64,000 nt of DNA from Enchytraeus crypticus (Eukaryota; Annelida; Clitellata; Enchytraeida; Enchytraeidae). The notes under the pieces were generated by a model. That model did no database searches. It saw only the letters and a list, made by a program, of their open reading frames with translations, and was not told the DNA's origin. The stretch is taken from contig CAJHZI010000553.1 of NCBI GenBank assembly GCA_905160935.1, positions 708,501-772,500 of the forward strand, in the 5' to 3' direction. A program made the position numbers and the translations under genes. Below are positions 11,831 through 23,929 of the stretch, piece by piece (the first letter of the stretch is position 1; each line of letters starts with the position of its first letter).

Positions 11831-13020
11831 GTTCGTATGTTTATTTAATAACGAATAAAAGATACTATCATATTTGTATACATACTATTTGCAACTATGC
11901 ATGCAAACTGTTTCTGTTCTCTAATCTGTGCTGATTCTGCGAAGGATTCCGTTTTACTGGAATCATCTCTTAGGAAGACGGGGGTTGCTGCTTATAAGTA
12001 ACATTCCGGATACTAATAAGATGAGACCTTTACTTAACATTTAATGCATTCACATTTAAACCCACAACATACTATACAAATAGTTCCTTAAATTAACATA
12101 CTTAAAATGTTCATGTTCGTCTTGCTACTAAAGTTACAAGCATAATTTAAAGAATAGTTGCAAGTAAATATTCCTTACAGCATACCAAAGGTACCTCTTA
12201 TTGACATAACGACAACTCGACTATCCCGTTAAGTGATAATACTTACACAAGTAGAGATAACTCAACTAAGAGTTACAAACTAAAAGTGGAAGAGAACAGA
12301 GAACAAAACCAAAAGAGCCGTTACTAAGAGGGCAAAGAATGACAGAGTCTAAAGAAATAGGAGAAGAAGAACAATTAAGCAGGGTTTTATATACTGTAGT
12401 CGTATTTATATATGTTCACATGCAGTGTTCAAGAATCAAACCTGTACACCAGCACATGCCAGCAATCATACCTATAACATCGTATAGCTGTCCAATAATT
12501 GATATTTAACCGAAGCTTCGAATCATAGGTCGCAGAAAGCACTTGCAATCAAATCGAAGGAAAACTATAATTAGCAAGGAATAGAATATTACCGTTCATG
12601 TAAGAATAATAAACTAATTAAAGACTATGGGGTAAGGACATAAACATTCGTTGATTACTTGAAATCTGACATACCGCAGAAAACGTCCAAACATACATGG
12701 AACGAAAAGCAAATAGAAAGTTCAATAATACCAAGATGCCAATAGTCCAAGATAATGTTTCATAACGGTCATTATACGTTATTCTAATGATAAAATTTTG
12801 ACCACGAAAGTAGTGCGTTTAAATGGTATTTAAAATGTATAGGCCCTCCCACTGAGCTTGATGTTAAAATATAATAAATCTTGCTTATATTTAAAAACAG
12901 TCTAACAGCCGCAAATAGGCTTCATACGAACATAATTACATTAAACGAGAAGATAATGACACAGTCACTCAAAATACTAACAATTCATTTTAATTTAATC
13001 TAGCATAAACCAAGATTAAA
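11830..13020. other. no recognisable feature
   Basis: About 1.2 kb without coding signal, terminal repeats or tandem repeats that I can support. Confidence 0.4.
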
Positions 13021-13024
13021 TTAT

Positions 13025-14570
13025 CTATAGTTTTATAGCATTACTTAGTGTCATGCGGGTTATGAAGTTTTTATCATTCAAAGAACTACGTTTTGTTGGT
13101 ATGGCGTAAGTTCTCTTTGCAACGTTTCTTCGGGTTTGATATGAATGTTGGTTTAGTGAAGGCATAAGCGGAGCCAGCAAGTGGTCAGAATTACTACAGA
13201 CTGACCTAAATAGCTTACTGTCAGCTGACATGCAGAGATTCTCAAAAGCTTGCGCATTGTTATAAAAATCAGCCTCTTCTGCTCGTCTTAAAAATGCTTC
13301 TAGGCGGTTTCTGTCATCAGGAGAAGTGAACCACCACCAAAATTGTGAGGTGTAGAGTAATTTACTAAGAGTAGAAGCCTCGAACACCATCTGAAGTAGT
13401 TCATTTGATAGACCTTTTGTGCGCAAGGAGTATAAAGCAAAAATATTACTCAAACAGGAGGATGTAAGATTTGATATATGAGAAGAAAAGGAAAAATTAC
13501 TCGAAATTGTGACTCCCAAACATTTGAGCTTTGAGATTCGTTCTATTCCAGCTAAGAAGGACAATTGAATTGTTTGACGCTTAAAGCTAGGTGACTCAAA
13601 GATTATTTCCTTAGATTTGCTTCTGTTTAGCTGTAGATTGTTTACTGAAGCCCATATTTCTACATGTAAGTTCATCAATTCTACTTCAGTAAATGTGATG
13701 ATGTTACTATAAGATTTGTATCATCAGCAAATTTCAGTAAAGAATTTGCTGAATGAATTGTCCTTTGATCAGAGGAAACAACAGTAAATGCAGGAGGACC
13801 AATGGCAGAGCACTTGGACAACACTTGCATTTATTATTTTAGGAGAGGATAATTGACTTTCGAAGATGGTCGTATGAGAACGGTCAGATAAAAGGCTAAC
13901 AATCCACCCATTAAGAGATTCGGAATATTTGCAAAGCTTTGAAATCATCCGTGAATATTTGACGGTATCAAATGCCTTACTGAAATCAAGAGCTATCTCT
14001 CTAACAATCGTTTGGTATTCAAGTATTGAGGATATTTCGTGAAAGAGAGTGTGATAAGGGCGGCAGTGGGAGAACCTGTGGGTCGAAAAGCAAAACTGGT
14101 TAGCAAAGTCGAGGTCTGGAGGTGGAGACAAGAGCGCCGGGTAAATGTATCTTGAAGTGATGATACGTTCAGTAATGAGTGAAAGAACGGACGTAATTGA
14201 AATTAGACGGTAGTCTGATGGGCATTAGGATGAGAAACTTTACGTACAGTTTTAAACAACGAGGCTTTCCATTGTGTGGGAACATATGCGTTGGTCTTTG
14301 AAAGATTAATAAGTTTGGCAAGCGGTGCACAAAATACTGGTGCAGATAGCCTGAGAAACCACGATGGAAGACCGTCGAGTCTTATTGCTGTGGGTTTCAG
14401 TGTATCCAGTATGTTGAAGATGGTGATTTCAGAAATAGGAGATAGTGGCGCACTATTAGATTGACTTACGAATGGCCCAATGTATTGATTGTCAGTTGGG
14501 ACATAAGCATAATGGTAATTAAGCGTCTCAGCTGTTATATTAGAATTCAGTGGCATCTTTTGAAATTCCT
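13025..14570 (-). pseudogene. CR1/Jockey-type LINE reverse transcriptase
   Basis: Three - strand open segments follow in order. 14556-14203 carries the N-terminal RT blocks (LDGLPSWFLRLSAPVF, VPTQWKASLF). 14131-13769 has palm motif A as ALDFSKAFDTVKYSRMISKL. 13678-13025 has the thumb and C-terminal region (NNLQLNRSKSKEIIF, LKCLGVTISSNFSFSSHI, and a final block resembling YAIPTKRSSLNDKNFI). The GVPQGS-like motif B and the YADD-type motif C fall in the broken stretch 13.85-13.68 kb and are not intact. No endonuclease domain is visible, so this is a 5'-truncated, frameshifted copy. Confidence 0.8.
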
Positions 14571-15640
14571 TTTTACCTGAGACCTCTTTTACAGCATTTC
14601 AGAGGTCTTATGAATTGGTTGCTAAATTGAGTTTTGTAGCTATATACATAAAAATATAAACTAGGAATAACAACTATCTTAGCATATGACATGGACGAAA
14701 AGTCCGGATTATGCTATAATATAAAGAGAAAAGCAGAGAATGAAAATATGTGGATGATCTATATAAGTCTTGGAACTGCCAATAGGCTGCTCTCTGCACT
14801 CAATATAGATCCTTTGTCCTTTCTCCATGAACTACTTATAGAAATAGTAGTAGGTACTATGCAATAGTAGTCTTGTGGCAATTTATATCTTGAAATAAGT
14901 GGCCTATGTTAGTTGAATATAGTTCGATTTAAACATCGCCAGTGAAAAAGCCTTTCTACTTGTTGAGCCTTAGCACTTTGGAATGGAAACCCACTCTTAA
15001 GATTGACAAACGTCCGGGATTTATTCATTAATTGACATTGTTGACACTGCTCTCAGTACGGAGGATGGGAAAGCATTGATTAGGAATTGGGATTGGAATA
15101 ATTCCGTGTCCACAAACACTCGATCTATCTCGTTTATTACAAAGACAATGTCAATAGAAACGCCATTGATGAAAATGCTAACGTCCATATCTTAGACCTA
15201 TAAGATAAATTTGCCGACGCATCATCGTATGCTGGTTTTTCTTCAAATAAATCTTCTATAAGCAATTAGATGAGCCCGTGTGCCAAAAATGAACTCAACT
15301 CGGAAAAACAAACATTTTTAACACAACGTGGATTTGAATCTTTAACCTCGCAATCCTAAGGCGGACTTTCAAGCAATGTGTCATAAGACTATCAAGAAAT
15401 CAAGGTATAGAAATTTACTTTTAAGCCTATTTGGAAAAGTTATTGTCATTAGAAATTGGAAGTCTCATCATGAGATGAAAAATATCAGAAATCTATGGTG
15501 GATAAATGGCAGAGCTGTATTTAGCGTTCATATTAATGAATTATTAGTATGACGTAGCGACTAAATTGCAATGTATACTCGCCATAATGTTATACTCGAC
15601 AAATGAGAGAGTTGTAGCGTTAATATTTAGGAATTACAAA
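14570..15640. other. no recognisable feature
   Basis: About 1 kb of AT-rich sequence with no supported gene or repeat. Confidence 0.4.
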
Positions 15641-15970
15641 AAGTAAACACACACTATAGTGTCTAATAATGAAATATAATGAAATGAAATGTAATGAAAT
15701 GAAAATGAAATGTAATGAAATAAAAAAAATAAACACACACTATAGTGAAATGATCAAATATGTTAATATCTCTCACCTTTAATACCACGTATTTCAACCG
15801 TTATGCAATTTAGTAGCAATCACAGTTAGGCAATTTCACGTATAACTAGTACAGTGAATGTCCGATATTTTACTCTCAGATCAACGCGACCTGAAATCGA
15901 ACCCACCAAGAATCCAACCTGGAATCGAACCCACGAGGGTTCACGAGGGTTTTTCTAAAAGACGCAGCGA
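15640..15970 (-). mobile_element. tRNA-derived SINE (family B), degraded
   Basis: The - strand reads a B-box-like GGTTCGATT.C (duplicated here, 15900-15950) followed by a body ending in ACTATAGTGTGTGTTTA at 15.73-15.66 kb. The same body and tail occur at 18.2-18.45 kb. An AATGAAATGAAA simple repeat lies inside. Confidence 0.55.
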
Positions 15971-16019
15971 TAAGATAAGATATTATCGCCATAAATTTAT
16001 AATCGTCAAATAAAAGAGT

Positions 16020-16265
16020 TATAATGTATAGAGTAACTACTAAGGAATTTCGTTAACGAGCGCACTTTGACAGCGCTATCCAAAGTGTTACGTCACACAC
16101 ACACAGACAGAATTGGCTCATTATATTAGATATTTCGCCAGCGAGCCAGCGTCGACAGCGACACCGTTAGTGTTACTTCAAAGGGAATAATGTACGAGCT
16201 TTTACTTTCTGATCAGCGCGGCCGGGAATCGAACCCACAAGAGTTCAACTCACGTCAGTAGCCTA
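16020..16265 (-). mobile_element. tRNA-derived SINE (family B), partial
   Basis: 16200-16260 read on - has GGGTTCGATTCCCGG (B box) and the GCGCTGATCAGAAAGTAAAA segment shared with the other family-B copies. The remainder is diverged. Confidence 0.55.
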
Positions 16266-16278
16266 TCTGTCATTTTAA

Positions 16279-16282
<4 letters not shown>

Positions 16283-16354
<72 letters not shown>
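16283..16354. repeat. (AT)n microsatellite
   Basis: About 35 uninterrupted AT units. Confidence 0.95.
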
Positions 16355-16359
<5 letters not shown>

Positions 16360-16419
16360 TATAAAAAATATTTTATAAAAACAATTCTAATAAATAAATA
16401 CTATAAAAAATATTTTTCC

Positions 16420-17122
16420 ATTATAAAAATATTAATGTTTTTGCAGCCAGATTTAGAAATAATTATATATGACTTTATAAATGCGTTAAGGCTATCTGGA
16501 GTAAATAATTTTGGACCATAGCAATGCATCATTAATTTTCATAACAATTTTAGTAACTTCATAACTGACCTGAGGGTTTGAAATTTGAAACCCTAAGGTT
16601 AATTATGCAGTTTATTGCTGGTACAGTTGATAGCAAACGGTATATAGTAAGGTTATTTTTCTGTGGAAGTACACGTGTTTACCGAATCTTCCTTATTTGA
16701 CATTTTATGTTACGAAATTGCACTTTGTCCCTGAAATATTGGACCAAATTTGCGCCAAGACATTTCCACTTAATTAAAATTTCAAATTTTTACCCTGGTT
16801 AAAGAATGTGGCAGTTATTATGACTTCATGCATTTTTTCAGCACATTTACCATAAACCACTTTAAATATGTTTATCATAACCATGATTATTATAAGTAAT
16901 GTTAAACAATTGCAACAGTAACCAAACCCAACCATTTCGATCTCGAATCGAACTCTTGTGTGGTGGACAGCAAGCCGAACCCGAACCGAATCCGAACCCT
17001 TGGTATACGGATGCCGAACTGAACCGCACTCTCAAATTGTCAACTGCTAACCGAACCCGAACCGAACTTTCATTTTCAACGAACCGAACCGAACTCTGGA
17101 AATTCATAAAGTTCCCGTCTCA
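16420..17122 (+). mobile_element. non-autonomous hAT copy, 5'-truncated (CCGAACC family)
   Basis: It matches the right-hand ~850 bases of the complete element at 59.36-60.75 kb, from the landmark CAGCCAGATTTA.AAATAATTATATATGAC to the end GTTCCCGTCTCA. It shares the CCGAACCCGAACCGAA-rich subterminal repeats. Open frames here come from the repeat and are not genes. Confidence 0.75.
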
Positions 17123-17369
17123 TGTTTGAGATGGGAAGTGTGTTATTATTAATATTATTAGTAGTAAATAGTATTCCAATACAATTAGTAGTAAATAGTA
17201 TTTAAATAGTATTCAAAGAATTTAATGCGGCAAACAATAATAAGTCTATCTCGGACAAAACAAATGCAGCTGGATATGAATTTTGCGATGTGTTTTGGCA
17301 GTGAATAGTTTAACACGTTTATTCGACTTTTAGAAATTTTGCAAGAAAATTCGATAAAGGTAATTAATT

Positions 17370-17600
17370 GTATAAATGTTAGGAATTTAGATTTTGCAAA
17401 AGCATTCGATAAAGCGCTGCACACTAGTTTTTTAAAGAAAGTTAGAGGCATACGGTATATAGGGAAATATTCTTAAGTGAATTGGTCATTGGTTAGAAAT
17501 AGAAACCAACGTACAAGCCTATGTATGGAAGGAAATTTGCAAACTGGACTATTTACGGGCGTCAATTGAGGCCGGGTCCCCAAATTGCCCCAAGGTCTCA
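17370..17600 (+). pseudogene. LINE RT fragment (CR1/Jockey superfamily)
   Basis: The + strand reads LDFAKAFDKALHTSFLKKVRG, the palm motif A with its surroundings. A poorly conserved region then leads to LFTGVN, matching the position of the SGVPQG motif. Only ~70 codons remain. Confidence 0.6.
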
Positions 17601-17707
17601 ACACAGACTTTTACAAAGGATTTTTATGTTTTATTTAGGTTTTTTGGAATTGACCAACCGGTTACTGCACGTATCGTAGAACGCGACTAAAGCACTAAGA
17701 TCCATAC

Positions 17708-18829
17708 CAGTGTTATTCCAGTCTCATAACGTTTTTCTATTTTGGTTTCTATTATAGTCATTGCTAATGTTTTTGTATTTCTATTCTATTTTAGTCTTTG
17801 CATATTCTTTCGTTTCAGTTTTTATTCTATTTAAACAAATTATTTTTCTATTCCTATTCTATTTCAGTCAAGGTATTTTTTTATTCTATTTCTATTCTAT
17901 TTCAGTCTTTAAATATGATGAACCATTTTAAACTCAAAGATCACACCTGTATTATTCAATGTTTCTATTCTTAATTTCATTATAATAAATCAATATAGAG
18001 AGAGTTAATTAATTACTTAAGTTCGCCAAAGACAATATTACAATTGAGTTTGCTAGTGATAGTTAATCATTTTACAATGAAAATTTCTCATGCGTATCCA
18101 TTATTTTAGCATGATCGTCTATCATTTTCCTATTAAGCTTCAAGAAGACCTGTTTCTCCAAACGCACCTGAGCTCTATTTCTCTTACGGGCAGTCAGATC
18201 TCCACAGTAAAGTAAAAAGTAAACACGCATTATAGTGAAATGATCAACTGTGTTGATATCTATCACTTTTTATCAGCACATGTTTAAACCGTTAGGCATG
18301 ATTTGTTCCATTTTCCGTGTAACCAGTCCATTGAAAGTCCATCCGAGATTTTACTCTCAGATCAGCGCGGATGGGATTCGAGCCCGCGAGAGTTCAATTC
18401 ACCTCAGGACCTGTCCTTTAAAACTTCATGACGTTACCCCTACGCTATTAAGACATTCTAAGACACAGAGCGAAAAAACACGCGGCTAAGAGTTTTATGT
18501 CAATCTATAACACGCGGCTATTTAAGAACTTGAACAGATCGCGTTACCCTGTTGTTATTCAAAAAAATCATTTTCATTGCAAATGTTGAATGTCCCTTGA
18601 CGAAAATAGAGACGAAAATTGGACGATATTGATTCGTTTTTTATCGTTGCAGTCTTTATTTTTTCGTTTGCATTCAGTTATCGTCGTCTAATATTTTTTA
18701 GTTCATTTTATCGTTATCGTCCAGCGATTCCATATTTTTCAGATTTCGTTTTCGTTCAAGTTGACGAATTCATTATTTTTCAGTCACATGATATTTTCGT
18801 CTTGGTTTTCGTCGACTGGAATAACACTG
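17708..18829. mobile_element. non-autonomous hAT-like transposon
   Basis: Terminal inverted repeats CAGTGTTATTCCAGTC at 17708 and its complement ending at 18829 (16 of 16 matched). The flanking 8-mers ATCCATAC (17700-17707) and ATTCATAC (18830-18837) match at 7 of 8, the size expected for a hAT target duplication. The left interior is full of TTCTATTCTATTTCAGTC repeats and the right interior of TTTCGTC/GACGAAAAT repeats. A family-B SINE is nested inside. No transposase is present. Confidence 0.8.
18205..18455 (-). mobile_element. tRNA-derived SINE (family B)
   Basis: On the - strand there is an A-box TAGCGTAGGGGTAACG and a B-box GGGCTCGAATCCC about 45 bases apart, followed by the family body and the tail ATAATGCGTGTTTACTTTTT. 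It is the best copy of family B in the window and is nested in the hAT element at 17.7-18.8 kb. Confidence 0.7.
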
Positions 18830-18839
18830 ATTCATACCA

Positions 18840-19735
18840 ACGTCAGAAAGGGCATTCGGTTGGTGAGCGCCTAGGCTCCAGATATTGCTACAAAAATTTA
18901 AACGAATGGAAAAGTCTCAAATAGGAGATTTGTTGGCGGTGTGGTGTAGAACAGAGAGGATTTGAGACAGTCCATTTGTATCCCGACCTGGTTAAACTGG
19001 GATTCAAGGGAAGATGATGATGATGTTGATTTAGGTTTTATATAATATGTAGAGTGTTAGAGCAGGGCCGGATTTACCATGCAGCACATATCAGCACAGG
19101 CTGAGGGCCCCCGGCCAAAGAAGGCTCCAAAATTTCTTCAAAAAAAAATTTCTTTGAGCTTCAAAGGGTTACACAATGAACTTAAAAGAAAAAACTTTTG
19201 AATCGTCAAGTAACAGAGACTAAATAAAAACCAAATGTAGACCAAAATTGGTTTATAAATAGTCTTTGATAAAGAAATGCACGCTGTATTAATAAAATTG
19301 AAGACCTGCTTGGAATATTTTGGTTGTCTAGTAGTTTCCAATGGGCACTCTAAATTAATTGTAACAAAATCACAATTTTAGACTTAGATGATAATTATAT
19401 ATTAAATACAGTTTTCGTAATGTGGGTAACATGAAAAAGTTACTTTTCATAGCATTATTTTCAGACCCATCGCCAAATGGGCTTCCCTGTAGTTTTAATT
19501 CTGGCCATCCAGTTTTTGCCGGTGTAAATAATTATTTGTACAGAATTTTGCATAATACCTTGTATTATGCCTCACTCTGTAATAGTGAAATGATTGGAAG
19601 CAGCCATTTAACATGAAATACTCGGTATATATCTCCCTGTTGTGCTCGGGTGTGGTTGGACCACTGCAGAATAGGACAACCGAAGCAATCTGCAGCGTGT
19701 ACGTTAGAGGCGACTAAGGCAGGAGCTGATGATGG
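18840..19735. other. no gene; hAT-like terminus at ~19064
   Basis: CAGGGCCGGATTTACCAT (19064-19081) resembles a common hAT terminal motif, but no matching right end was found. Otherwise unremarkable. Confidence 0.35.
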
Positions 19736-20045
19736 CAAGATTGGACCCACCTCATCATGAAATATTTTCTCCCAGGATTAAATGGTAATTATACCACCTA
19801 ACTGAGGAAGGCAACGAGAAGCCACCTCAGAAGCCATACTTTTCCCAAGCTATGGGCCACATAAGATTAAGATAAGTAAAAAATAAGCATTGTCATGGAT
19901 AAGGCATAGACTTTGTGAAGAGATTAACATGTTGATCAAAGGAGAGCTCTTACGGAGCGAGAAAGCAGACTATGAGTATGAATATGTACCTTGAACTTGC
20001 CATTTGGCAGTGCACTGAAGAGAGAGAGAGAGAGAGAGAGAGGTA
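19736..20045 (+). pseudogene. RTE-like LINE 3' end with (GA)n tail
   Basis: The end ACCTTGAACTTGCCATTTGGCAGTGCACT (20-base core TTGCCATTTGGCAGTGCACT) is the 3' end shared by RTE-like copies at 28.0, 29.2, 39.27 and 43.9 kb. Here it is followed at once by a (GA)n array (20012-20042). Confidence 0.55.
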
Positions 20046-20458
20046 CTCGGAATATGTGGGGTATTCATTCATCGCAAAAAATGACGTATTAGATCTCAGA
20101 TTGTCTTTGAAGTTCTACAGCCGCTAAATTCATTACAAACAATATGAACGAATGTAATGGAATCGTATCTTTACGTCAGTTTCGGCATAGTCCATGTTGT
20201 TGTGTAGTTTGATCTTTATCTTATAGTTAGCTTTCATGGAAGTAGAACACATTCCATTATGAAGTCGAGTTAATCCGCACTTCTAATGATAGCATTTGCC
20301 TGTGACTTCCTATAAGAAATTAAAAATAGTAGCGTAACTTATATCTATTAGTCTTCATGTATGCTTGGTCTATAGTAACTATTTGCGTGTCTATGAGAGC
20401 ATATAGACATCTTGCACATTAGTATAAGGTTCTTGTCTCTTGGTGCTTGGCTCCTGGT
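20045..20458. other. no recognisable feature
   Basis: No coding signal or repeat structure that I can support. Confidence 0.4.
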
Positions 20459-21155
20459 CAGGAGCGGATTCATGAACTTTTAAAGGGGCGAGAAATTTTT
20501 GTTTTGAGAGTGTACACATTTTTTGCTTATTTTTTGCCTTCTTCGGGACATGTGATTCAACCAGACAAAATGCTGTGGGGGACTGAAAATTTGTTCACTA
20601 TTGTGCTCGGCCCATAAAGTGAGTGTATCCCTGTATCTTACCCCTCCCCTCCTCACTCATACCCTAAAGTGAGGGGAAAACCTAATTAAAATGTCAAAAA
20701 TCCTACATTTGTTTTGTAAAAAGGCTAATTTTTCACCTCTGAAGAAACACAGCGGGTCTGTACGAATTTCAAAAGTGACCTAATTTTGGCGGTAGGGGGG
20801 GGGGTGGCTTAAGCAACTCCCAGCCAAGGCTGCTTGCACCACTGCTCCGGGCAGGGTTCATATTTTTCCTCTTATAAAGAAGTAAAGGTGAAAATTGAGA
20901 GATAGTGAAGCGACCAACATTTTTCTGGCCCCCTTCCATTCAACAGGGCTCCTAGCATACCAATATGCCCCTAATCTCATATTTTGAAAATGAGAGCTAG
21001 TCGAAATGAGCTCTGTCGTCCCCCCCCCCCCCCCCACTGCCATTACAGACATATTTACACAGAGAAATTGCGTAGAAACAATGAAAATATAGTATACTTT
21101 TTATCGGCGGGCCTAAGGGGGGCGTGCCCTCTGGGACCCCCTGGATCCGCCACTG
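20459..21155. mobile_element. probable non-autonomous hAT element
   Basis: The left end CAGGAGCGGATTCA and the complement of the right end CAGTGGCGGATCCA agree at most positions and resemble hAT termini. The flanking 8-mers CTCCTGGT and CTCCAGTG match only partly. The interior has no ORF, and a C-homopolymer (about 21021-21036) lies inside. Confidence 0.5.
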
Positions 21156-21187
21156 CTCCAGTGGCTGCTCTCTTCCTGCTTCACTTT

Positions 21188-21255
21188 TAATTTCTATTCT
21201 ATTCTATTCTATTCTATTCTAATCTATTCTATTCTATTCTATTCCATTCTATTCT
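21188..21255. repeat. (ATTCT)n microsatellite
   Basis: Pentanucleotide array with two or three substitutions. Confidence 0.95.
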
Positions 21256-21442
21256 ATATTCTTTCTCTCTCTCTTAGTCTCCTCTTTTACTGAAACATAA
21301 AGTAACTGAGGTAAGGTAACATAAGTGAGTAACTTTGTAAGTAAGAGAGAAACTGAGAATTGAACCGTAAGTAGAAATTATATCGAAGAACAGTGACACG
21401 TTTGACATTTATTATTTACTTTTGTATGTCTGTATAGACATT

Positions 21443-21668
21443 TAGGTTAGCTCCCACATTAAAGTAGTTCCATTACCTATAATACGGTTTGAACGCCATA
21501 GAGTAAGACATACAGACATGTTGTATGTTTGATATGAAATTATAATTTAAAATAGAAAATGTTATTGTCTGTATACTGTAGTCTTTGGACATACCCATAC
21601 ATGTAGGTTAGCTCCCACATTAAAGTAGTTCCATTACCTATAATACGGTTTGAACGCCATAGAGTAAG
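21443..21668 (+). repeat. 65-bp direct repeat, period 161
   Basis: 21443-21507 and 21604-21668 are identical by eye, starting TAGGTTAGCTCCCACATT and ending GCCATAGAGTAAG. The intervening ~96 bases do not repeat clearly. Confidence 0.9.
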
Positions 21669-21699
21669 CATGCTTCCTTCCGTAGATTAGAATGATTGA

Positions 21700-22467
21700 G
21701 AGATATACAAAGGGTTAGACCCCCGTAAAATATTTAGAACAGTAAACTAGTGCAATTGGAGATATTACAACAGTCAAGAAATTCACTTCAAGATTTGTAG
21801 AGTAGGCTTATAGCACTGATGGTAATTTTATTTTATATTTTCTAATAGTTTTAAAAAGTATTTTGAAAATACTTTTAAAATGCATTTTGAAGAATATCTT
21901 AAAACCTAAAACGAACGAAAGTTACTATTTATATCTAGGAACTTGTTTTTATTCATGATTGTTTAGCAGGCACCTTGCGAATAATCTATTTTACACATAT
22001 ACTTTTAATATGATATGTCATTTATCTTAATTAATCATAAACCATTATGTAAGATTAATTAAGATGATTGTTATTTAACTTTATTTTAAATTAAATAATA
22101 TCTTAATTTAAATGAAATTTTAAAGGAACGTCTCGCATCTATGTTAGTTTGATCTTTAGGTATGATCTGCGGTCAAACTAATAATAATGGATTAATTCGT
22201 TTTCTTTAGGTAAAAGAATGAATAGATAAATAAATAAATAAATTAGTAAATAAATGAAATTTCTATTACTATAAATTAAAAAAGACATTTTAAATTTTAA
22301 TATTTCAAAAGACTATGTGCATATAATACGATCTTTTGTGCACGTCATTGCCTTGACAATCTCTTTTAAAAAGTATTTTTTAAACTATTTTCAAAAGTAT
22401 TTTATTTTGGTATTTTCAAAATTCTTGTTATAAGTATTTTCAAAATACTTTTGATAAGTATTTTGAT
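21700..22467. repeat. AT-rich region with self-complementary AAGTATTTT blocks
   Basis: AAGTATTTTGAAAATACTT-type palindromic blocks occur at ~21.85-21.88 kb and ~22.37-22.46 kb, in both orientations, up to the left edge of the element that starts at 22474. No gene. Confidence 0.6.
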
Positions 22468-22473
22468 TATCAC

Positions 22474-23070
22474 AGTAGTTAGGATTTTTAGGGGTCTGGC
22501 TCAGTTTGATTTTAAGCACAACATAGCCTTAAAACATAGCTCAATTGTATTTTTAACCGTGCTCTGCCTTGATGATTCATAATCAAATGAATTTTAATCA
22601 TTTGAAGCACATCATTCGAATTTACTTCGCTCAAGGCTAGGCTGTGGCCTAGCCTTGAGCGAAGTAAATTCGATAGTTAGCCTTTATGCTTAAATTTTTA
22701 TTAATATGATGCACAACCTAGCCTTCACTCTAGCTTATTTCTATTTTTGGCCTTGATGAGTCAGGTTCATATGATAGTCCGAGCTAATCAAGCACACCCT
22801 AGCCTTAAAACTTAGCTCATTTCAATTTTTAGCCTTGCTCTGCCTTGAAATCTATACCACTTCTATTTAAGTATAGCATAGCCTTTAATAATCTAGCGCA
22901 GGCAAGGATGAAATCAAAAACGCCCACGCGACCTTGAAAACTTTCCATTCAGTTGTTATTGCTTTGTAGCTCAAGCACGACCTTGAAAATTTCCACTACT
23001 CATAATCATATGACCGCGAATAGAAACTAATGGAAAAACCCAGTTTTTATTCGCTATAAATAGCTTGTAA
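22474..23070 (+). repeat. left terminal inverted repeat
   Basis: It matches the reverse complement of 26365-26795 in several blocks: the terminal ~30 bases; CATAGCTCAATTGTA; GCCTTGATGATTCATAATCAAATGAA; CTTTATGCTTAAAT; the CACAACCTAGCCTT/CACAGCCTAGCCTT series; CGCCCACGCGACCTTGAAAA; and GAATAGAAACTAA..GAAAAA.CCAGTTT. The left copy is longer because of local duplications, including the 27-bp hairpin at 22616-22673. Internal repeats of a GCACA.CCTAGCCTT unit are evident. A TATAAATAG box sits at ~23055 at the inner edge. Confidence 0.85.
22616..22673. repeat. perfect 27-bp hairpin with a TGTG loop
   Basis: Arms 22616-22642 and 22647-22673 are exact reverse complements. The hairpin duplicates, in inverted form, the CTCAAGGCTAGGC unit of the terminal repeat. 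Confidence 0.95.
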
Positions 23071-23551
23071 CAGAACATAACAGTACAGAGTCAGGAAGCA
23101 ATTATATGCCTGTTTAAGACTCATCAGGCTCTTAACTAAAACCAATTAATATCAATAACACATAGTTCACTATAAAACTGAAAACTACACTGTTTTTTTT
23201 ATAACTGATACCCCAATTTTTTTTAACAATAAAATCGTAAGAAGTGGACCAATATTCTTGAAATTTACTTGACCAGGAGCCAATTCTACAAAATACAGAG
23301 AAATTTCGTTTGAATATCTTTAGTAACATGAAAGTTATAGTTTCGCGAATAGGAGTGGGGTCAGATAAGAAATTTCCAATACAGGATTACGGGCGTGTTA
23401 CATTTAGCGTAGATTATCTCTATAAAAAATGATAGCTAACACGCCATTTAAAATTTCTGCTAATGCTATTTTGAAAAGCAATCACTTCTTTTCAAAACCA
23501 CGTTAAATACGTGCTGATATGTCCTTAATTGAAGCTTGAAGAAAGGCAAGC

Positions 23552-23857
23552 TAAAGTAAAAAAGTTAAAACGAAAAAGGACAATTATAAAGACAATTTCC
23601 TACACAACCACAGTTAGTTAGATCGCAATTTCAGCAGTACTGGCTGTAACAGCAACCGCTGTCGCAATCCCACCTATCGCTATTATAGTTTAGTCGACTA
23701 CAAGCGTCATATTATCAGCAATCAGCGTTGAATTCAATTTTCAAGATAAAAGTAATAAACTAAATACAGAAATTGAAAACCTGAATAAGCTTATTGACAA
23801 GTACGATTTTGTTGTTAGTTGTAATGGAAATCTTACCGAGGCAGCCTATAAATAGAC
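23552..23857 (+). pseudogene. membrane-protein remnant in the 22.5-26.8 kb element
   Basis: The + frame, broken by two stops, reads a basic start (KKLKRKRTIIKTISYTTTVS), a long alanine/isoleucine/valine-rich hydrophobic stretch with AVLAVTATAVAIPP, and a polar coiled-coil-like tail (KSNKLNTEIENLNKLIDKYD) ending at a stop after EAAYK. One or two membrane spans followed by a helical tail is the visible architecture. I recall similar basic-hydrophobic-helical proteins beside SAP-type viral polymerases in animal genomes, but cannot confirm homology. It is transcribed opposite to the other genes of the element. Function unknown. Confidence 0.5.
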
Positions 23858-23929
23858 TATTTCTGAGTTCACATAAAATTTGTTAATACATTTATTAACG
23901 AATTTAAATATCGCAATTTACGGCGACGC

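Noticed and set aside
16960-17100. Telomere-like repeat
   Set aside because: CCGAACC-type units are irregular and confined to hAT subterminal regions.
16862-17129. Asparagine/arginine/threonine-rich frames on both strands, also at 59.3-59.7 kb
   Set aside because: They translate the CCGAACC subterminal repeats of the hAT family.
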